A stretch of 64,000 nt of DNA from Tritrichomonas musculus (GCA_039105265.1 JAPFFF010000004.1:682001-746000), one strand, 5' to 3'. Numbered from the stretch's first letter, positions 1 to 9,208 are shown. A program made the numbers and translations. Notes: generated by a model from the sequence alone, not told the origin.

Positions 1-2
1 AT

Positions 3-1319
3 ATTATACAAATATTTGGACCTAAATCATCATTAGGCATATGGGTTGCAAGGTTATTGAGATGCAAAACATATTTAATATATAAACAAGAAAAAGAATT
101 TATTTTAGTTGAAATGGACGAATATAAAAAAGATCCAAATTCACCTTTATTTGACGATACCGATCAAGATAATGAAAAAAAACAAAAATTAAAAGATTTT
201 GAAATTATGTTAAAAGATATAGATGAAGTGGAAAGAATGCCAAATAAAGAAGAAATTAAAAAAAGTGATTATTATATTGCTAATTGGGCAATATGGATTC
301 GTTCTGACCACCATGTAGCTCGTTGTTCAAATCATTCGGAAGGTTTCCACGGAAATATCAATCAAAAATTGCCAGATTCCGGAACTCATTCATTTAAAAC
401 TGGTTTCACAACAATTGTAAATTATTTATTAAATTATATAAATAATTACTCAGATATTTGTGGAAATTCTTTTCAAAACAAACATCAAAAAATGATTCAA
501 AAAGTTATACAAATTCTTAGCAAGAGACCAGATAATTATTTAAAATGTTCAAAAGAAAATTGTGATTGTGGTGAAGATGATTTTGTTGAATCAATTTATG
601 GAGTGAAACTTCCTTGCATACATACAATATTAAATAATTTTTGCAAATCAGAAATATTTAATATTGTTAAAAATAGCAATGAAATTGATATTCAATATTT
701 ATTTGTTCAATCTCTCAAAAAGTTCCCCAATTATAAATTTGAAAAAAATCTTTTTAAATCAAATAGAAAAAATATAGATAGAATAATATCAATATACGAA
801 GTTGAAAAGAATAGAAAGTTTGATAAGGAATCATTGAATATATTAGGCTCTTTTATTAATGAGTTTCTTAATTGTTTTACATATGTTTTACCAAAATTCC
901 CAAATATTAATCCAAATGATGCCAAATATTCTGGAAATCATTTTGATTTTCGAGCACTTGATGAAAAATTGGTTTTCAGAAAAAAGAAAGAAGAAAGTAA
1001 CACAAGTCAAAAGAAAGAAAAATTAAAACTTGAAAATTTATACGACGAAGATGACAATTTTGATTCAATGATAAAAGACTGTAATGCTGACATCGAATTA
1101 ATTAAGAAAAAATACTATGAAACGAAGGCTGAAATTAAAGGAATGTATCCTCAATTATCATATCATGATATCGAAAAAATATGTTTTTCTAATTTTGTCC
1201 GCTATGTTTTTGAAACTAGATGCGATAATTCAGGTGTCATATATTTTTTATCTAAATTCAAAATAGCAAGTTGGAAAAATGCAGATTTAGCTGCAGGTGG
1301 TAACAGATTTTTCTCTTAA
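3..1319 (+). CDS. MULE-like transposase, C-terminal part (5' end outside window)
   Basis: The frame is open from the first bases of the window to a TAA at 1317-1319, so the true start lies upstream. About 100 codons in, the protein has a stretch containing CSNHSEGFHGNIN, which resembles the 'TNN-ES-N' region near the C-terminus of MULE-type transposases. It is followed by a CDCG...LPCIH pattern that fits a SWIM zinc finger (CxC...CxH), the usual partner domain in MULE transposases. The remainder is lysine-rich and partly coiled. The DDE catalytic part would lie upstream and is not visible. The stop codon falls inside a repeat that occurs again at 1983, so the 3' end of this gene is built into the neighbouring repeat module. 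It may be a DNA transposon or a domesticated relative. Family assignment is from motif resemblance only. Confidence 0.5.
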   Translation: MIQIFGPKSSLGIWVARLLRCKTYLIYKQEKEFILVEMDEYKKDPNSPLFDDTDQDNEKKQKLKDFEIMLKDIDEVERMPNKEEIKKSDYYIANWAIWIRSDHHVARCSNHSEGFHGNINQKLPDSGTHSFKTGFTTIVNYLLNYINNYSDICGNSFQNKHQKMIQKVIQILSKRPDNYLKCSKENCDCGEDDFVESIYGVKLPCIHTILNNFCKSEIFNIVKNSNEIDIQYLFVQSLKKFPNYKFEKNLFKSNRKNIDRIISIYEVEKNRKFDKESLNILGSFINEFLNCFTYVLPKFPNINPNDAKYSGNHFDFRALDEKLVFRKKKEESNTSQKKEKLKLENLYDEDDNFDSMIKDCNADIELIKKKYYETKAEIKGMYPQLSYHDIEKICFSNFVRYVFETRCDNSGVIYFLSKFKIASWKNADLAAGGNRFFS

Positions 1320-1982
1320 CAAATTTCTGAGAAGACTCAGAATATTTTAAATAAGCTTTATCAAAAAAAAAAAAAAAAAAAAAAAAATAAAAATAAAAAA
1401 TAAAAAATCACAATAATATTAAATAATCAATTTTGTTTGTTTTTTGTTTGTTTTATTTTCATCTTTTTATTGCCACCGTGGTCGTCCTATGGGCGGCAAT
1501 ATCGTCAATTCCAGATCTTCCGGATGAAATCGCGATATCTTTGTCCGGATGACGACTCGCCGCAGTTACAACCAGCCAGCTGCTAAGCATTGCTGATCGT
1601 GGTCTTGCTATGGGCGGCAATGTCGTCATTCCAGATCTTCCGGATGAAATCGCAATATCTTTGTCCGGATGACGACTCGCCGCAGTTACAACCAGCTAGC
1701 TGCTAAGCATTACTGATCGTGATCATGCTATGGGCGGCAATGTCGTCATCTCGGTTTCTTTGATTGGTTTAGTTCTATAAAAATGGCGCTTTTTCATGGT
1801 TTTATCTTAGTGAACTTTTTCAAAACTTTACAAGAAAATTTTAGAACTTTATCTTTTAAAGAATTAGGTCTTTGCGTATGAGATAGATATTTCGCTGAAT
1901 AATAAAGATTTTGGTCTTCTTCCATAAATATAAAAAGACCATAATTCTTTCAAAAAGTTATATATATTTATAAAAAAAAAAA
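1315..1982. repeat. First copy of a duplicated module holding 120-bp repeats
   Basis: This segment begins at the transposase stop codon and recurs from 1983. Each copy starts with a 7-bp stem, 4-nt loop hairpin (TTCTGAG / CTCAGAA, 1325-1342 and 1993-2010). An AT-rich stretch follows, then the 120-bp tandem array, then a shared tail with a TATA-like CTATAAAAATGGCGC. The first copy has a 25-A run at 1363-1387 and a private end (about 1851-1982) that the second copy lacks. Confidence 0.8.
1478..1750. repeat. 120-bp GC-rich tandem repeat, two units plus a partial
   Basis: Units start at 1478, 1599 and 1719 (partial), a period of 120-121 bp. The unit is much richer in G+C than its surroundings and contains TTCCGGATG and GTCCGGATGACG. 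Each unit also holds an ATG-initiated 20-codon frame that ends in TGA. Confidence 0.9.
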
Positions 1983-2734
1983 TTTAACAAATTTCTGAGA
2001 AGACTCAGAATATTTTAAATAAGCTTTATCAAAATAAAAAAATTAAAAAATCGTAATAATAATATTAAATAATCAATTTTGTTTGTTTTTTGTTTGTTTT
2101 ATTTTCATCTTTTTATTGCCACCGTGGTCTTGCTATGGGCGGCAATGTCGTCATTCCAGATCTTCCGGATGAAATCGCGATATCTTTGTCCGGATGACGA
2201 CTCGCCGCAGTTACAACCAGCTAGCTGCTAAGCATTGCTGATCGTGGTCTTGCTATGGGCGGCAATGTCGTCATTCCAGATCTTCCGGATGAAATCGCGA
2301 TATCTTTGTCCGGATGACGACTCGCCGCAGTTACAACCAGCCAGCTGCTAAGCATTACTGATCGTGGTCTTGCTATGGGCGGCAATGTCGTCATTCCAGA
2401 TCTTCCGGATGAAATCGCGATATCTTTGTCCGGATGACGACTCGCCGCAGTTACAACCAGCTAGCTGCTAAGCATTGCTGATCGTGGTCTTGCTATGGGC
2501 GGCAATGTCGTCATTCCAGATCTTCCGGATGAAATCGCGATATCTTTGTCCGGATGACGACTCGCCGCAGTTACAACCAGCTAGCTGCTAAGCATTACTG
2601 ATCGTGATCATGCTATGGGCGGCAATGTCGTCATCTCGGTTTCTTTGATTGGTTTAGTTCTATAAAAATGGCGCTTTTTCATGGTTTTATCTTAGTGAAC
2701 TTTTTCAAAACTTTACAAGAAAATTTTAGAACTT
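1983..2734. repeat. Second copy of the duplicated module
   Basis: It repeats the first copy in the same orientation but carries four 120-bp units instead of two. Its sequence leaves the shared tail at about 2734. The pair therefore looks like a direct duplication followed by unequal change in tandem copy number. Confidence 0.8.
2124..2635. repeat. 120-bp GC-rich tandem repeat, four units plus a partial
   Basis: Units start at 2124, 2244, 2364, 2484 and 2604 (partial), exactly 120 bp apart and almost identical. Small alternations (GCCAGCTG versus GCTAGCTG, GCATTGCTG versus GCATTACTG) distinguish units and are shared with the first array. On the minus strand one frame is open for 39 of 40 codons per unit, with a single TAG. 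Confidence 0.92.
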
Positions 2735-3397
2735 TTTGTATGCCTTCTCAATTAACTCAAAAAGTCAGAATAACGAATTTTCCTCAGAAAAAAATGGTGT
2801 AACTTTTTCTATAGTTTGTCACTTCGCCTTTTTTAAATGATCAGTATTTTGATAAATAATTAATCTATTTCATTTTATACCAATAAATGGAATATAAGGC
2901 AGTTTATTAATATTAAAATGAAAATAATATTAAAGTATTTTTGATAAGATACAAAGATAATGAACATGCTAAATTATTCAAAAATACGTTATTTAAGTTC
3001 TAGCCCTTCTCAAAAAACAAAAATATAAAAAGTTTTAAATGTTGCATTTTAAAAAATAAAAATTAAAGATGTTTATTATATAAATATAATGCAACTTAAA
3101 GTAAAATTCAAAAATGAAACAATTTTATTATTTTTTTATCTAGATATATACCTTTTAAATTTTGTCAACAACAATTCTGAAAAAAAAAAAGGAATTTGAT
3201 AATGCATTTTATATTTTTGATTTAAAATTTATGGTTTCATTGAAAAGTGATATTTTTTTTTGAGAAGTTATTCTTGACTTTTTGTGAAATTTCTATTGAA
3301 TAGTTTACAAACCTTTTTTTTTTTTCTCCTCTATTGAATAGTTTACAAAATCATATTACCTAATTAATTGAATTAAATTTTTTTTTAAAAAAAATTT
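2735..3397. other. AT-rich spacer, no gene seen
   Basis: This holds homopolymer runs and a few short direct repeats such as TTGAATAGTTTACAAA, present twice near 3295 and 3333. No open frame of note was found. Confidence 0.6.
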
Positions 3398-3402
3398 TCA
3401 TA
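3398..3402 (+). promoter_or_regulatory. Initiator-like TCATA just upstream of the LRR-PP2C gene
   Basis: TCATA matches the trichomonad initiator consensus TCAYW known from Trichomonas vaginalis. It lies about ten bases before the ATG at 3409, fitting the very short leaders of this lineage. Use of the same element in this organism is inferred. Confidence 0.5.
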
Positions 3403-3408
3403 CTTGCA

Positions 3409-6400
3409 ATGAATTTAGTGCCTGGATTAAAAAAGCCTTTACCTCTAAAAAAAATAGGTGTAAATGAACTTTCAGTTCTTCGTCGTTCATGTGTACAAAT
3501 GCAGCAAGATTATCCAAAAGTTAACAAAGAACAAAAAATATTAGACCTTACAGGAAGGATTTACGACTTCAGATTACAACTTCCTCCAGGGCTTCAAGTG
3601 CTTGATCTTTCTGATAATCTTGGTTTAGATCCAACTTTTATTTTTGAATATGATATCCCTACACTCCAAACACTACGATTAAATCACTGCGATCTTACTG
3701 ACCTTCCATCAGAAGCTCCTCGATTCGCTTCTACTCTTCGAACTTTTTCTCTAGATGGAAATTTACTTAAGGAATTACCTCGCTGGCTCTTCGAAATGCC
3801 AGAATTAAATGAACTCAGTTTATACGGAAATGAAATCGAATCAGTTGAGTTTCCTCAAAATTCGCACTTGATTAAAGTTATCAACTTTTCCTATAATCCA
3901 ATAACAAGAGTGACAACAGAAGAGAATTTCAATGTACAGCTATTAAATTTTACTCAAACGAAACTTTCATCGATTCCTGATTTATTTTTACCACAACTTA
4001 AAACGTTATGTTTATCAAAATGCTGTATTGAAGGCCATCTTGACTATTCAATTTGTCCCAATCTATTATCTCTTGATCTTTCATTCAATAAGATAGAATC
4101 CCTCTCAGATAATTTTGTTAACTCGTGCAAGTGTTTAACAAATCTTAATTTATCAAATAACTTATTGGAATGCTTACCAGAATGCTTTTCATCATCACCA
4201 AATCTCACCAAGATTTCTCTCTCAAACAATAGATTAACATCTTTACCTACATCTTTTATGAATTCATTAACATTAGAAAATTTAAATATATCATACAACA
4301 AAATAGAAAAGTTACAACCATTCAGATTTAACAATTTGAGGTATTTAAACATCAGCAATAATCAAATAGCAGAATTACCAGATTGTTTTGATACATCTAT
4401 TTTTTTTACATCATTAAATGCGTCATTTAATAAATTGACAGATTTACCTCCTTCAATGAAGTCATGCCATAAGATCATGGAACTTAATTGTACTCACAAC
4501 CTCTTTAATCACATACCATCAGCTGTATTTTCCTTCTCCAACTTAAAAACACTTATTTTTTCCGGAAATACGTTAACAACTGTTCCAGAATCACTCAGTG
4601 CTCTTTATTATCTCACAAATTTTGATTTATCGAACAATAACATAACGACTTTTCCCACTTTTATACAAAACATGCATGATTTAAGAACAATATCATTTTC
4701 ACATAATCGAATCTCATCGGTCACCAATGTCACTTTTCCGTCTAAAGTGCAAAGCATTGATCTTTCCTTCAATATCATTGAAAATTTGTCAATTAATCCA
4801 CTTACATCCTTGGCCAACTTGGCAATCCAATACAACAGACTGAAAAAAGTGCCAAATTTAAGTGATTTCCCAAACCTCCAGTTCTTCTCAATTGCCTACA
4901 ATGAAATCGAAGAGAATTCATCAATAGAACTCTTCGACACTTGCTCAGCTGAAATTGAAGTATTTGGAAATGACGACCATATAAGCATTCAAAATTGTGG
5001 GAAGGCCCATTTGGCCTCTATTTGCCCTTCTAACCACTTCGGAATAGGAATAGCATCGTCACTCGGCACAAGGCAGACAATGGAGGACGCGTTCACTATT
5101 ACTTCAAGTGGAAAATCGGACTTTTTGGCAATTTTTGACGGCCACGCAGGCCACAACGCATCGAGGCACCTGTCAGACTTCATTGGCGACCATATATTTC
5201 AGAACATGGACGCAGAGAACAGCAAGTCGGCAGAGAGGATCCCGTCTTCACTCGTGTCAACACTCGTAGAGTCAAACAAGTACATAAAGAGCCTCAACAT
5301 AATCGACGGCTCAACTGCTGCAGGAATCTTCGTGACAATGCTGCCGTCTTCGGCGCTCGCAAAGGAAGCACAGCAAGCAGAAACAGATGAAAACAACAAA
5401 TCAAACCAAACAGAAAACACAAACACAAATGAAAACATTGAATCAACAGAAAACACAAACACAAATGAAAACATTGAACCAACTGAAAACACAAACACAA
5501 ATGAAAACATTGAACCAACTGAAAACACAAACACAAATGGGAATCAAAACGAAAACAATAATTCAAGTGAAAATCAAAATGAAAACATTATTTCAAGTGA
5601 TACTCAAAATGCAACTGAAAACACAAACACAAATGAAAACATTGAACCAACTGAAAACACAAACACAAATGGGAATCAAAACGAAAACAATAATTCAAGT
5701 GAAAATCAAAATGAAAACATTATTTCAAGTGATACTCAAAATGCAACAGAAAACACAAACACAAATGAAAACATTGAATCAACCGAAAACACAAATTCAA
5801 ATGAAACTCAAAATGAAAACAATAATTCAAGTGAGATACAGAATGCAAATGATAATTCAAACGAAACAGAGGCCATGACTAAAGGTGAAAATGCAAACTC
5901 AACTGAGACAGAGAATCATTCAAAGACAGACAACTGCAACTACAGCGAGAGTGGCGATGCCAGCGAGTGCAGCTACTCTGGCGAGTTTGACACAGAACCC
6001 GCCAACAATCTTGTCAACATGATGTACGTCTTCGGCATTGGCGACAGCCGCGTTCTTCATGTCTCAAAGAAAATTGAAGACGATGCCCAGCTGACTGAGG
6101 ACCAGAAGCCCACGAACATCGACGAGTACAAGAGATTGAAGCGCGCAGGCTTCTTCATCTCGCCAGAAGGACGAATCAATCGGAAGCTCGCCGTGTCTCG
6201 CACAATGGGCGACTTCTGGTGCCACGAAGAAGGACTCTTTGTTGAGCCAGAAATCTGCCAAATCGCCATCAATCGCGAAAAGGACGTCGGCGTTGTCATC
6301 GCCTGCGACGGACTCTGGGACGTCGTGACAAACGAGACAGCAGCGGACGTCTTGAGGATGTCTGAGACAGCCTCCGATGCTGCAATTGCACTCAAAAACT

Positions 6401-6594
6401 TGGCAATTGCGTCGGGAAGCCAGGATAACGTGTCAGTCATTGCTATCTTGTGGAACCCGAAGGAAGGCGATGAAGGAATCGCACCGAGAAACACAGTCGC
6501 TGAACTGCCGCCTTACGTGGACGAACAGGACGTGAACGAGACACCAACAGTGATGACCGGACTGCCTCCAAAGAAGAAAAGAAGGAGGGTGTGA
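3409..6594 (+). CDS. LRR-PP2C protein phosphatase (PHLPP/CYR1-like architecture)
   Basis: A 1061-aa protein. Residues about 40-520 are leucine-rich repeats of the LxxLxLSxNxL type. A PP2C Ser/Thr phosphatase domain starts near residue 543. Metal-binding and core motifs are present: TMEDAF, FDGHAGHN (about 576), DGSTAAG, GIGDSRVL (about 875), LAVSRTMGDFW (about 927), ACDGLWDVV (about 965) and GSQDNVSV (about 1003), so it should be active. A low-complexity Asn/Glu/Thr segment of roughly 200 residues sits between the GSTA strand and the GDSR strand. The last residues are PPKKKRRRV, which resembles the SV40-type nuclear localisation signal. LRR plus PP2C is the layout of PHLPP phosphatases and of the regulatory part of fungal adenylate cyclase; no cyclase domain is present. 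The 3' half is clearly richer in G+C than the LRR half. Confidence 0.88.
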   Translation: MNLVPGLKKPLPLKKIGVNELSVLRRSCVQMQQDYPKVNKEQKILDLTGRIYDFRLQLPPGLQVLDLSDNLGLDPTFIFEYDIPTLQTLRLNHCDLTDLPSEAPRFASTLRTFSLDGNLLKELPRWLFEMPELNELSLYGNEIESVEFPQNSHLIKVINFSYNPITRVTTEENFNVQLLNFTQTKLSSIPDLFLPQLKTLCLSKCCIEGHLDYSICPNLLSLDLSFNKIESLSDNFVNSCKCLTNLNLSNNLLECLPECFSSSPNLTKISLSNNRLTSLPTSFMNSLTLENLNISYNKIEKLQPFRFNNLRYLNISNNQIAELPDCFDTSIFFTSLNASFNKLTDLPPSMKSCHKIMELNCTHNLFNHIPSAVFSFSNLKTLIFSGNTLTTVPESLSALYYLTNFDLSNNNITTFPTFIQNMHDLRTISFSHNRISSVTNVTFPSKVQSIDLSFNIIENLSINPLTSLANLAIQYNRLKKVPNLSDFPNLQFFSIAYNEIEENSSIELFDTCSAEIEVFGNDDHISIQNCGKAHLASICPSNHFGIGIASSLGTRQTMEDAFTITSSGKSDFLAIFDGHAGHNASRHLSDFIGDHIFQNMDAENSKSAERIPSSLVSTLVESNKYIKSLNIIDGSTAAGIFVTMLPSSALAKEAQQAETDENNKSNQTENTNTNENIESTENTNTNENIEPTENTNTNENIEPTENTNTNGNQNENNNSSENQNENIISSDTQNATENTNTNENIEPTENTNTNGNQNENNNSSENQNENIISSDTQNATENTNTNENIESTENTNSNETQNENNNSSEIQNANDNSNETEAMTKGENANSTETENHSKTDNCNYSESGDASECSYSGEFDTEPANNLVNMMYVFGIGDSRVLHVSKKIEDDAQLTEDQKPTNIDEYKRLKRAGFFISPEGRINRKLAVSRTMGDFWCHEEGLFVEPEICQIAINREKDVGVVIACDGLWDVVTNETAADVLRMSETASDAAIALKNLAIASGSQDNVSVIAILWNPKEGDEGIAPRNTVAELPPYVDEQDVNETPTVMTGLPPKKKRRRV
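5412..5818 (+). repeat. In-frame tandem repeats inside the PP2C domain
   Basis: A 36-bp unit encoding ENTNTNENIEPT recurs. A larger 132-bp (44-codon) block is duplicated: the same GGGAATCAAAACGAA start appears at 5539 and 5671. All units are multiples of three, so copy changes keep the reading frame. Confidence 0.9.
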
Positions 6595-6775
6595 CTTATT
6601 TTTTATTTATATTGTTTTTTTTTTGAATGTTGGAAATATATATATATATATACTTTTCTGTATGTTTCTAAACTGTTTTATTTTTTAGTACAAATATTAT
6701 ATATTTATTATTTTTCTTTACTATTATTTTACATTCTATGCAAGAATAACAAAATGTGTCTATACTATTAATGCC

Positions 6776-6935
6776 GTGGAATAATCAGTTCTAGATGCAT
6801 CTATGTAATTAGTTCTGTGAAATAATCAATTCTAGATGCATCTATGTAATTAGCTCTGTGGAATAATCAGTTCTAGATGCATCTATGTAATTAGTTCTGT
6901 GGAATAATCAGTTCTAGATGCATCTATACAATTAC
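6776..6935. repeat. Four tandem copies of a 41-bp unit
   Basis: Units begin at 6776, 6817, 6858 and 6899, exactly 41 bp apart. Each contains the 12-bp perfect palindrome TAGATGCATCTA. The array lies between the convergent phosphatase and apyrase genes. Confidence 0.92.
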
Positions 6936-7007
6936 TTATCATAGTTAAGTCTATGAGCATCTGTTTAAGTAACTGTGCGGAGTAAAGCGCTACAAAGGCG
7001 ACGAGGT

Positions 7008-8351
7008 TTATATGCACTCTTCCCTTTTGAATGCGAACAGCTTTTTCTTTCTTTTGCCGAGCAAGCAAGTTATCAGAAAATTCAAAGCGAGAAACAAGTT
7101 CATCACGACCAGTGGCTCAGGACTGATGAATGGGTTGTCATCGACCTCAATGTCAGATGCCTCCTTCAGCATTGCGCCGATTGCCCACGACAGGTCAACT
7201 CCCTCAATATTTTCTGTCTTCACAATCGATGTTTTTCCATCGTTGAAGCCGAATCCTCTCGACAAGAAGTTCCACTGGTAGACGCCACTGAAGCAGTAGC
7301 TTTTGAGGAAAGGGTTGTTTGAATTCTCAGCGAAAGAGATTGACCAATTTTTAGCACAAAATTGAATAGCTGAAGATTTGAGTTGATTTAAGGTTGAATT
7401 CAAAGGAAGATTTAAAAAATTGTTTAAATAATAATAAGATGCCATTGCAATATATTCATTAGTTTCATGCGGAATTATAATATCTTTAAATTCTTTTTTT
7501 GTGAGGAGAACTTTTTCAATCAATTCTGAGCACCTCTCAAAATTTCCAGTACCAGTAAAATTAATTCCTTTATAAGTTACAGGGCAATGCATTGGATAAC
7601 AGGGATGATAAGTGGTATTTGTTTCTTTCAAGTAACGAGAAATACTTTTAAGGGCTTCGTTTCCTCCGTATCCTAAATATGAATGAACAAATAACTTTAA
7701 TGTTTTATAACCAAGATCAATATAATGCTGAGATGAAGATTCTGTAGAGTCTTTGATTTGAATTGCAATTTGGCTTGATGCACCACCCATATCAAGTGCT
7801 CCTATGGTTCCAGTCGAAAATCTTCTGAATTTGCCAAATATACTTTTACTTGTAAGCTTGTTCATGAGGTGATTAACTGAAAGCCACCCATAAATTCCTT
7901 CTTCTGTACCTGTGATACATCTGACATATCGCCGTTTGAGTTTAAATGGTGAATACTTTTCTAGAAAGTTATAAGTTTCGTTTATCACAAATTCTCGATC
8001 TTTTTCGTCAAGAAGTCTAACACCAGCTGTAGCATAAACAAAAATTCTCGTAGTTGGAAAGTTCTTAGTTGGAATATTTTCTGTAGCAAATTTAATTATA
8101 GGCATGAATATTTCTGAAATAATTGTAATATTTTTGTGAGATTTGGCTAGTGGTATTTTTGATTTAAGAACTAAACCATTTTCTTTTGAAGGCGATGGAA
8201 TAACATTTGGAATTCCTCTTCGAGCTTTTTCCCATTGATATATATGAGCACGGGTGCCTGAACTACCTGCATCAACCATTACAGAATACTTTATTTTGCG
8301 TTTTTTCTTTGCATTCGTAAATATTAAAAAGAGATATAAAAATAAAACCAT
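7008..8351 (-). CDS. Ecto-apyrase / nucleoside triphosphate diphosphohydrolase (GDA1/CD39 family)
   Basis: 447 aa. The family hydrolyses extracellular or lumenal NTPs and NDPs; in parasites it serves purine salvage and damps ATP signalling by the host. Apyrase conserved regions are visible in order: DAGSSGTR (about residue 27), YATAGVR (about 105), GTEEGIYGW (about 147, with the catalytic Glu), ALDMGGASSQ (about 185) and DLSWAIGAM (about 388). An N-terminal hydrophobic stretch followed by a basic KKKRK, and a C-terminal segment FLALNFLITCLL with a basic tail, suggest two membrane anchors with the catalytic part outside or in the lumen. The C-terminal part is GC-richer. The gene converges on the phosphatase gene. 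Confidence 0.9.
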   Translation of the reverse strand: MVLFLYLFLIFTNAKKKRKIKYSVMVDAGSSGTRAHIYQWEKARRGIPNVIPSPSKENGLVLKSKIPLAKSHKNITIISEIFMPIIKFATENIPTKNFPTTRIFVYATAGVRLLDEKDREFVINETYNFLEKYSPFKLKRRYVRCITGTEEGIYGWLSVNHLMNKLTSKSIFGKFRRFSTGTIGALDMGGASSQIAIQIKDSTESSSQHYIDLGYKTLKLFVHSYLGYGGNEALKSISRYLKETNTTYHPCYPMHCPVTYKGINFTGTGNFERCSELIEKVLLTKKEFKDIIIPHETNEYIAMASYYYLNNFLNLPLNSTLNQLKSSAIQFCAKNWSISFAENSNNPFLKSYCFSGVYQWNFLSRGFGFNDGKTSIVKTENIEGVDLSWAIGAMLKEASDIEVDDNPFISPEPLVVMNLFLALNFLITCLLGKRKKKLFAFKREECI

Positions 8352-8353
8352 TT

Positions 8354-8358
8354 AATGA
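8354..8358 (-). promoter_or_regulatory. Initiator-like TCATT before the apyrase start
   Basis: On the minus strand TCATT ends two bases before the ATG at 8351. That gives a leader of about five nucleotides if it is the initiator. Confidence 0.45.
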
Positions 8359-8782
8359 AAAGGTAGAACAAATATTTTTTTTTTTTTTTTAACTAGATTC
8401 TATTGTATTTAAAGATGATTATTACTTATCTCCAAATTTTAATAAAAATGAAGTAAAAAAATATTCAAGCCAATGAATAAAAACCGCTTGAATAATGAAA
8501 TTTTGTGATGTTTATTTATCATTTTCTCAAAAAGTTATTTCGTAATAATATCAATAAAAAAAGAAATTTAGGGATTAAAATAAAGTATATAGATATTACG
8601 TTATACCTAACATCACTACATATAAATGAAATAGTTTATCTTGCATTAGAAATCGGATAAAGATGTAAAATTCTAATAAAATAATATTTGATATATCTGT
8701 ATTTACCTTTTTTTAATGAAAAAAGTTAACGGAATAATCATTTTAACTGCATTAGATAAAAAAGGAGCAAAAAGGAGGCGCC
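8359..8782. other. Spacer, no gene seen
   Basis: AT-rich, with a 16-T run at 8375-8390. A 10-bp palindrome GAGGCGCCTC at 8775-8784 overlaps the stop codon of the next gene. Confidence 0.6.
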
Positions 8783-9208
8783 TCATACAAATATGGAATT
8801 TAAGTAAGAAATGATCTTAGTTTTTGAAGTTTCGACGATAACTCCGTCCATGATGATTTCGTTCAATGCAGTGTAAGTTTCAGCAAGGTGGTAAAGAATA
8901 TGAAACTCGGTAATATCACCGAAATAATCGCGGAGTGTTTGGAAGAGGAAATCGAAGAAAGAAATGATTGCGAGTTCGTTGGCATCTTCGTCTACGCCAG
9001 CAATGCAGTAAATAGCTAAATATCTCTTGTAGATGATTTTCTGGTCGCCGTGGTGGAAGCAAAATGATGTATCTTCATTACGTGAAACGCATTGACGAAT
9101 GATTTCGTTTTCGAGCTTTTGCCTTTCTTCGATATTTGGCCTTTCACCATAGTATTGAGCTAAACGCGTTTGGCCGTGCCTGTTGACGATGAGGAAAAAG
9201 TTGATCAT
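8783..9208 (-). CDS. Clathrin-type adaptor small chain, AP-4 sigma-like
   Basis: 141 aa, the standard size for AP sigma subunits (longin fold). The N-terminus FFLIVNRHGQTRLAQYYGE and later segments KIIYKRYLAIYCIAGVDED, NELAI and IIMDGVIVETSK line up best, from memory, with plant and animal AP-4 sigma (NKQGQTRLAQYYE type) rather than AP-1 (RQGKLRLQKWY) or AP-2. AP-4 forms a coat at the trans-Golgi network for sorting of membrane cargo. The ATG chosen is the first codon of the conserved beta strand, so the start is secure. It is upstream of and divergent from the UBR gene. Confidence 0.85.
   Translation of the reverse strand: MINFFLIVNRHGQTRLAQYYGERPNIEERQKLENEIIRQCVSRNEDTSFCFHHGDQKIIYKRYLAIYCIAGVDEDANELAIISFFDFLFQTLRDYFGDITEFHILYHLAETYTALNEIIMDGVIVETSKTKIISYLNSIFV

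Noticed and set aside
1478-2635. CRISPR array
   Set aside because: Units are contiguous with no variable spacers, and the organism is eukaryotic.
5387-5878. 163-codon plus-strand frame within the PP2C insert
   Set aside because: Shadow of the Asn/Glu repeat read one base out of step.
6975-7322. Plus-strand frames of 89-115 codons opposite the apyrase
   Set aside because: They lie antisense to a conserved domain and have no features of their own.
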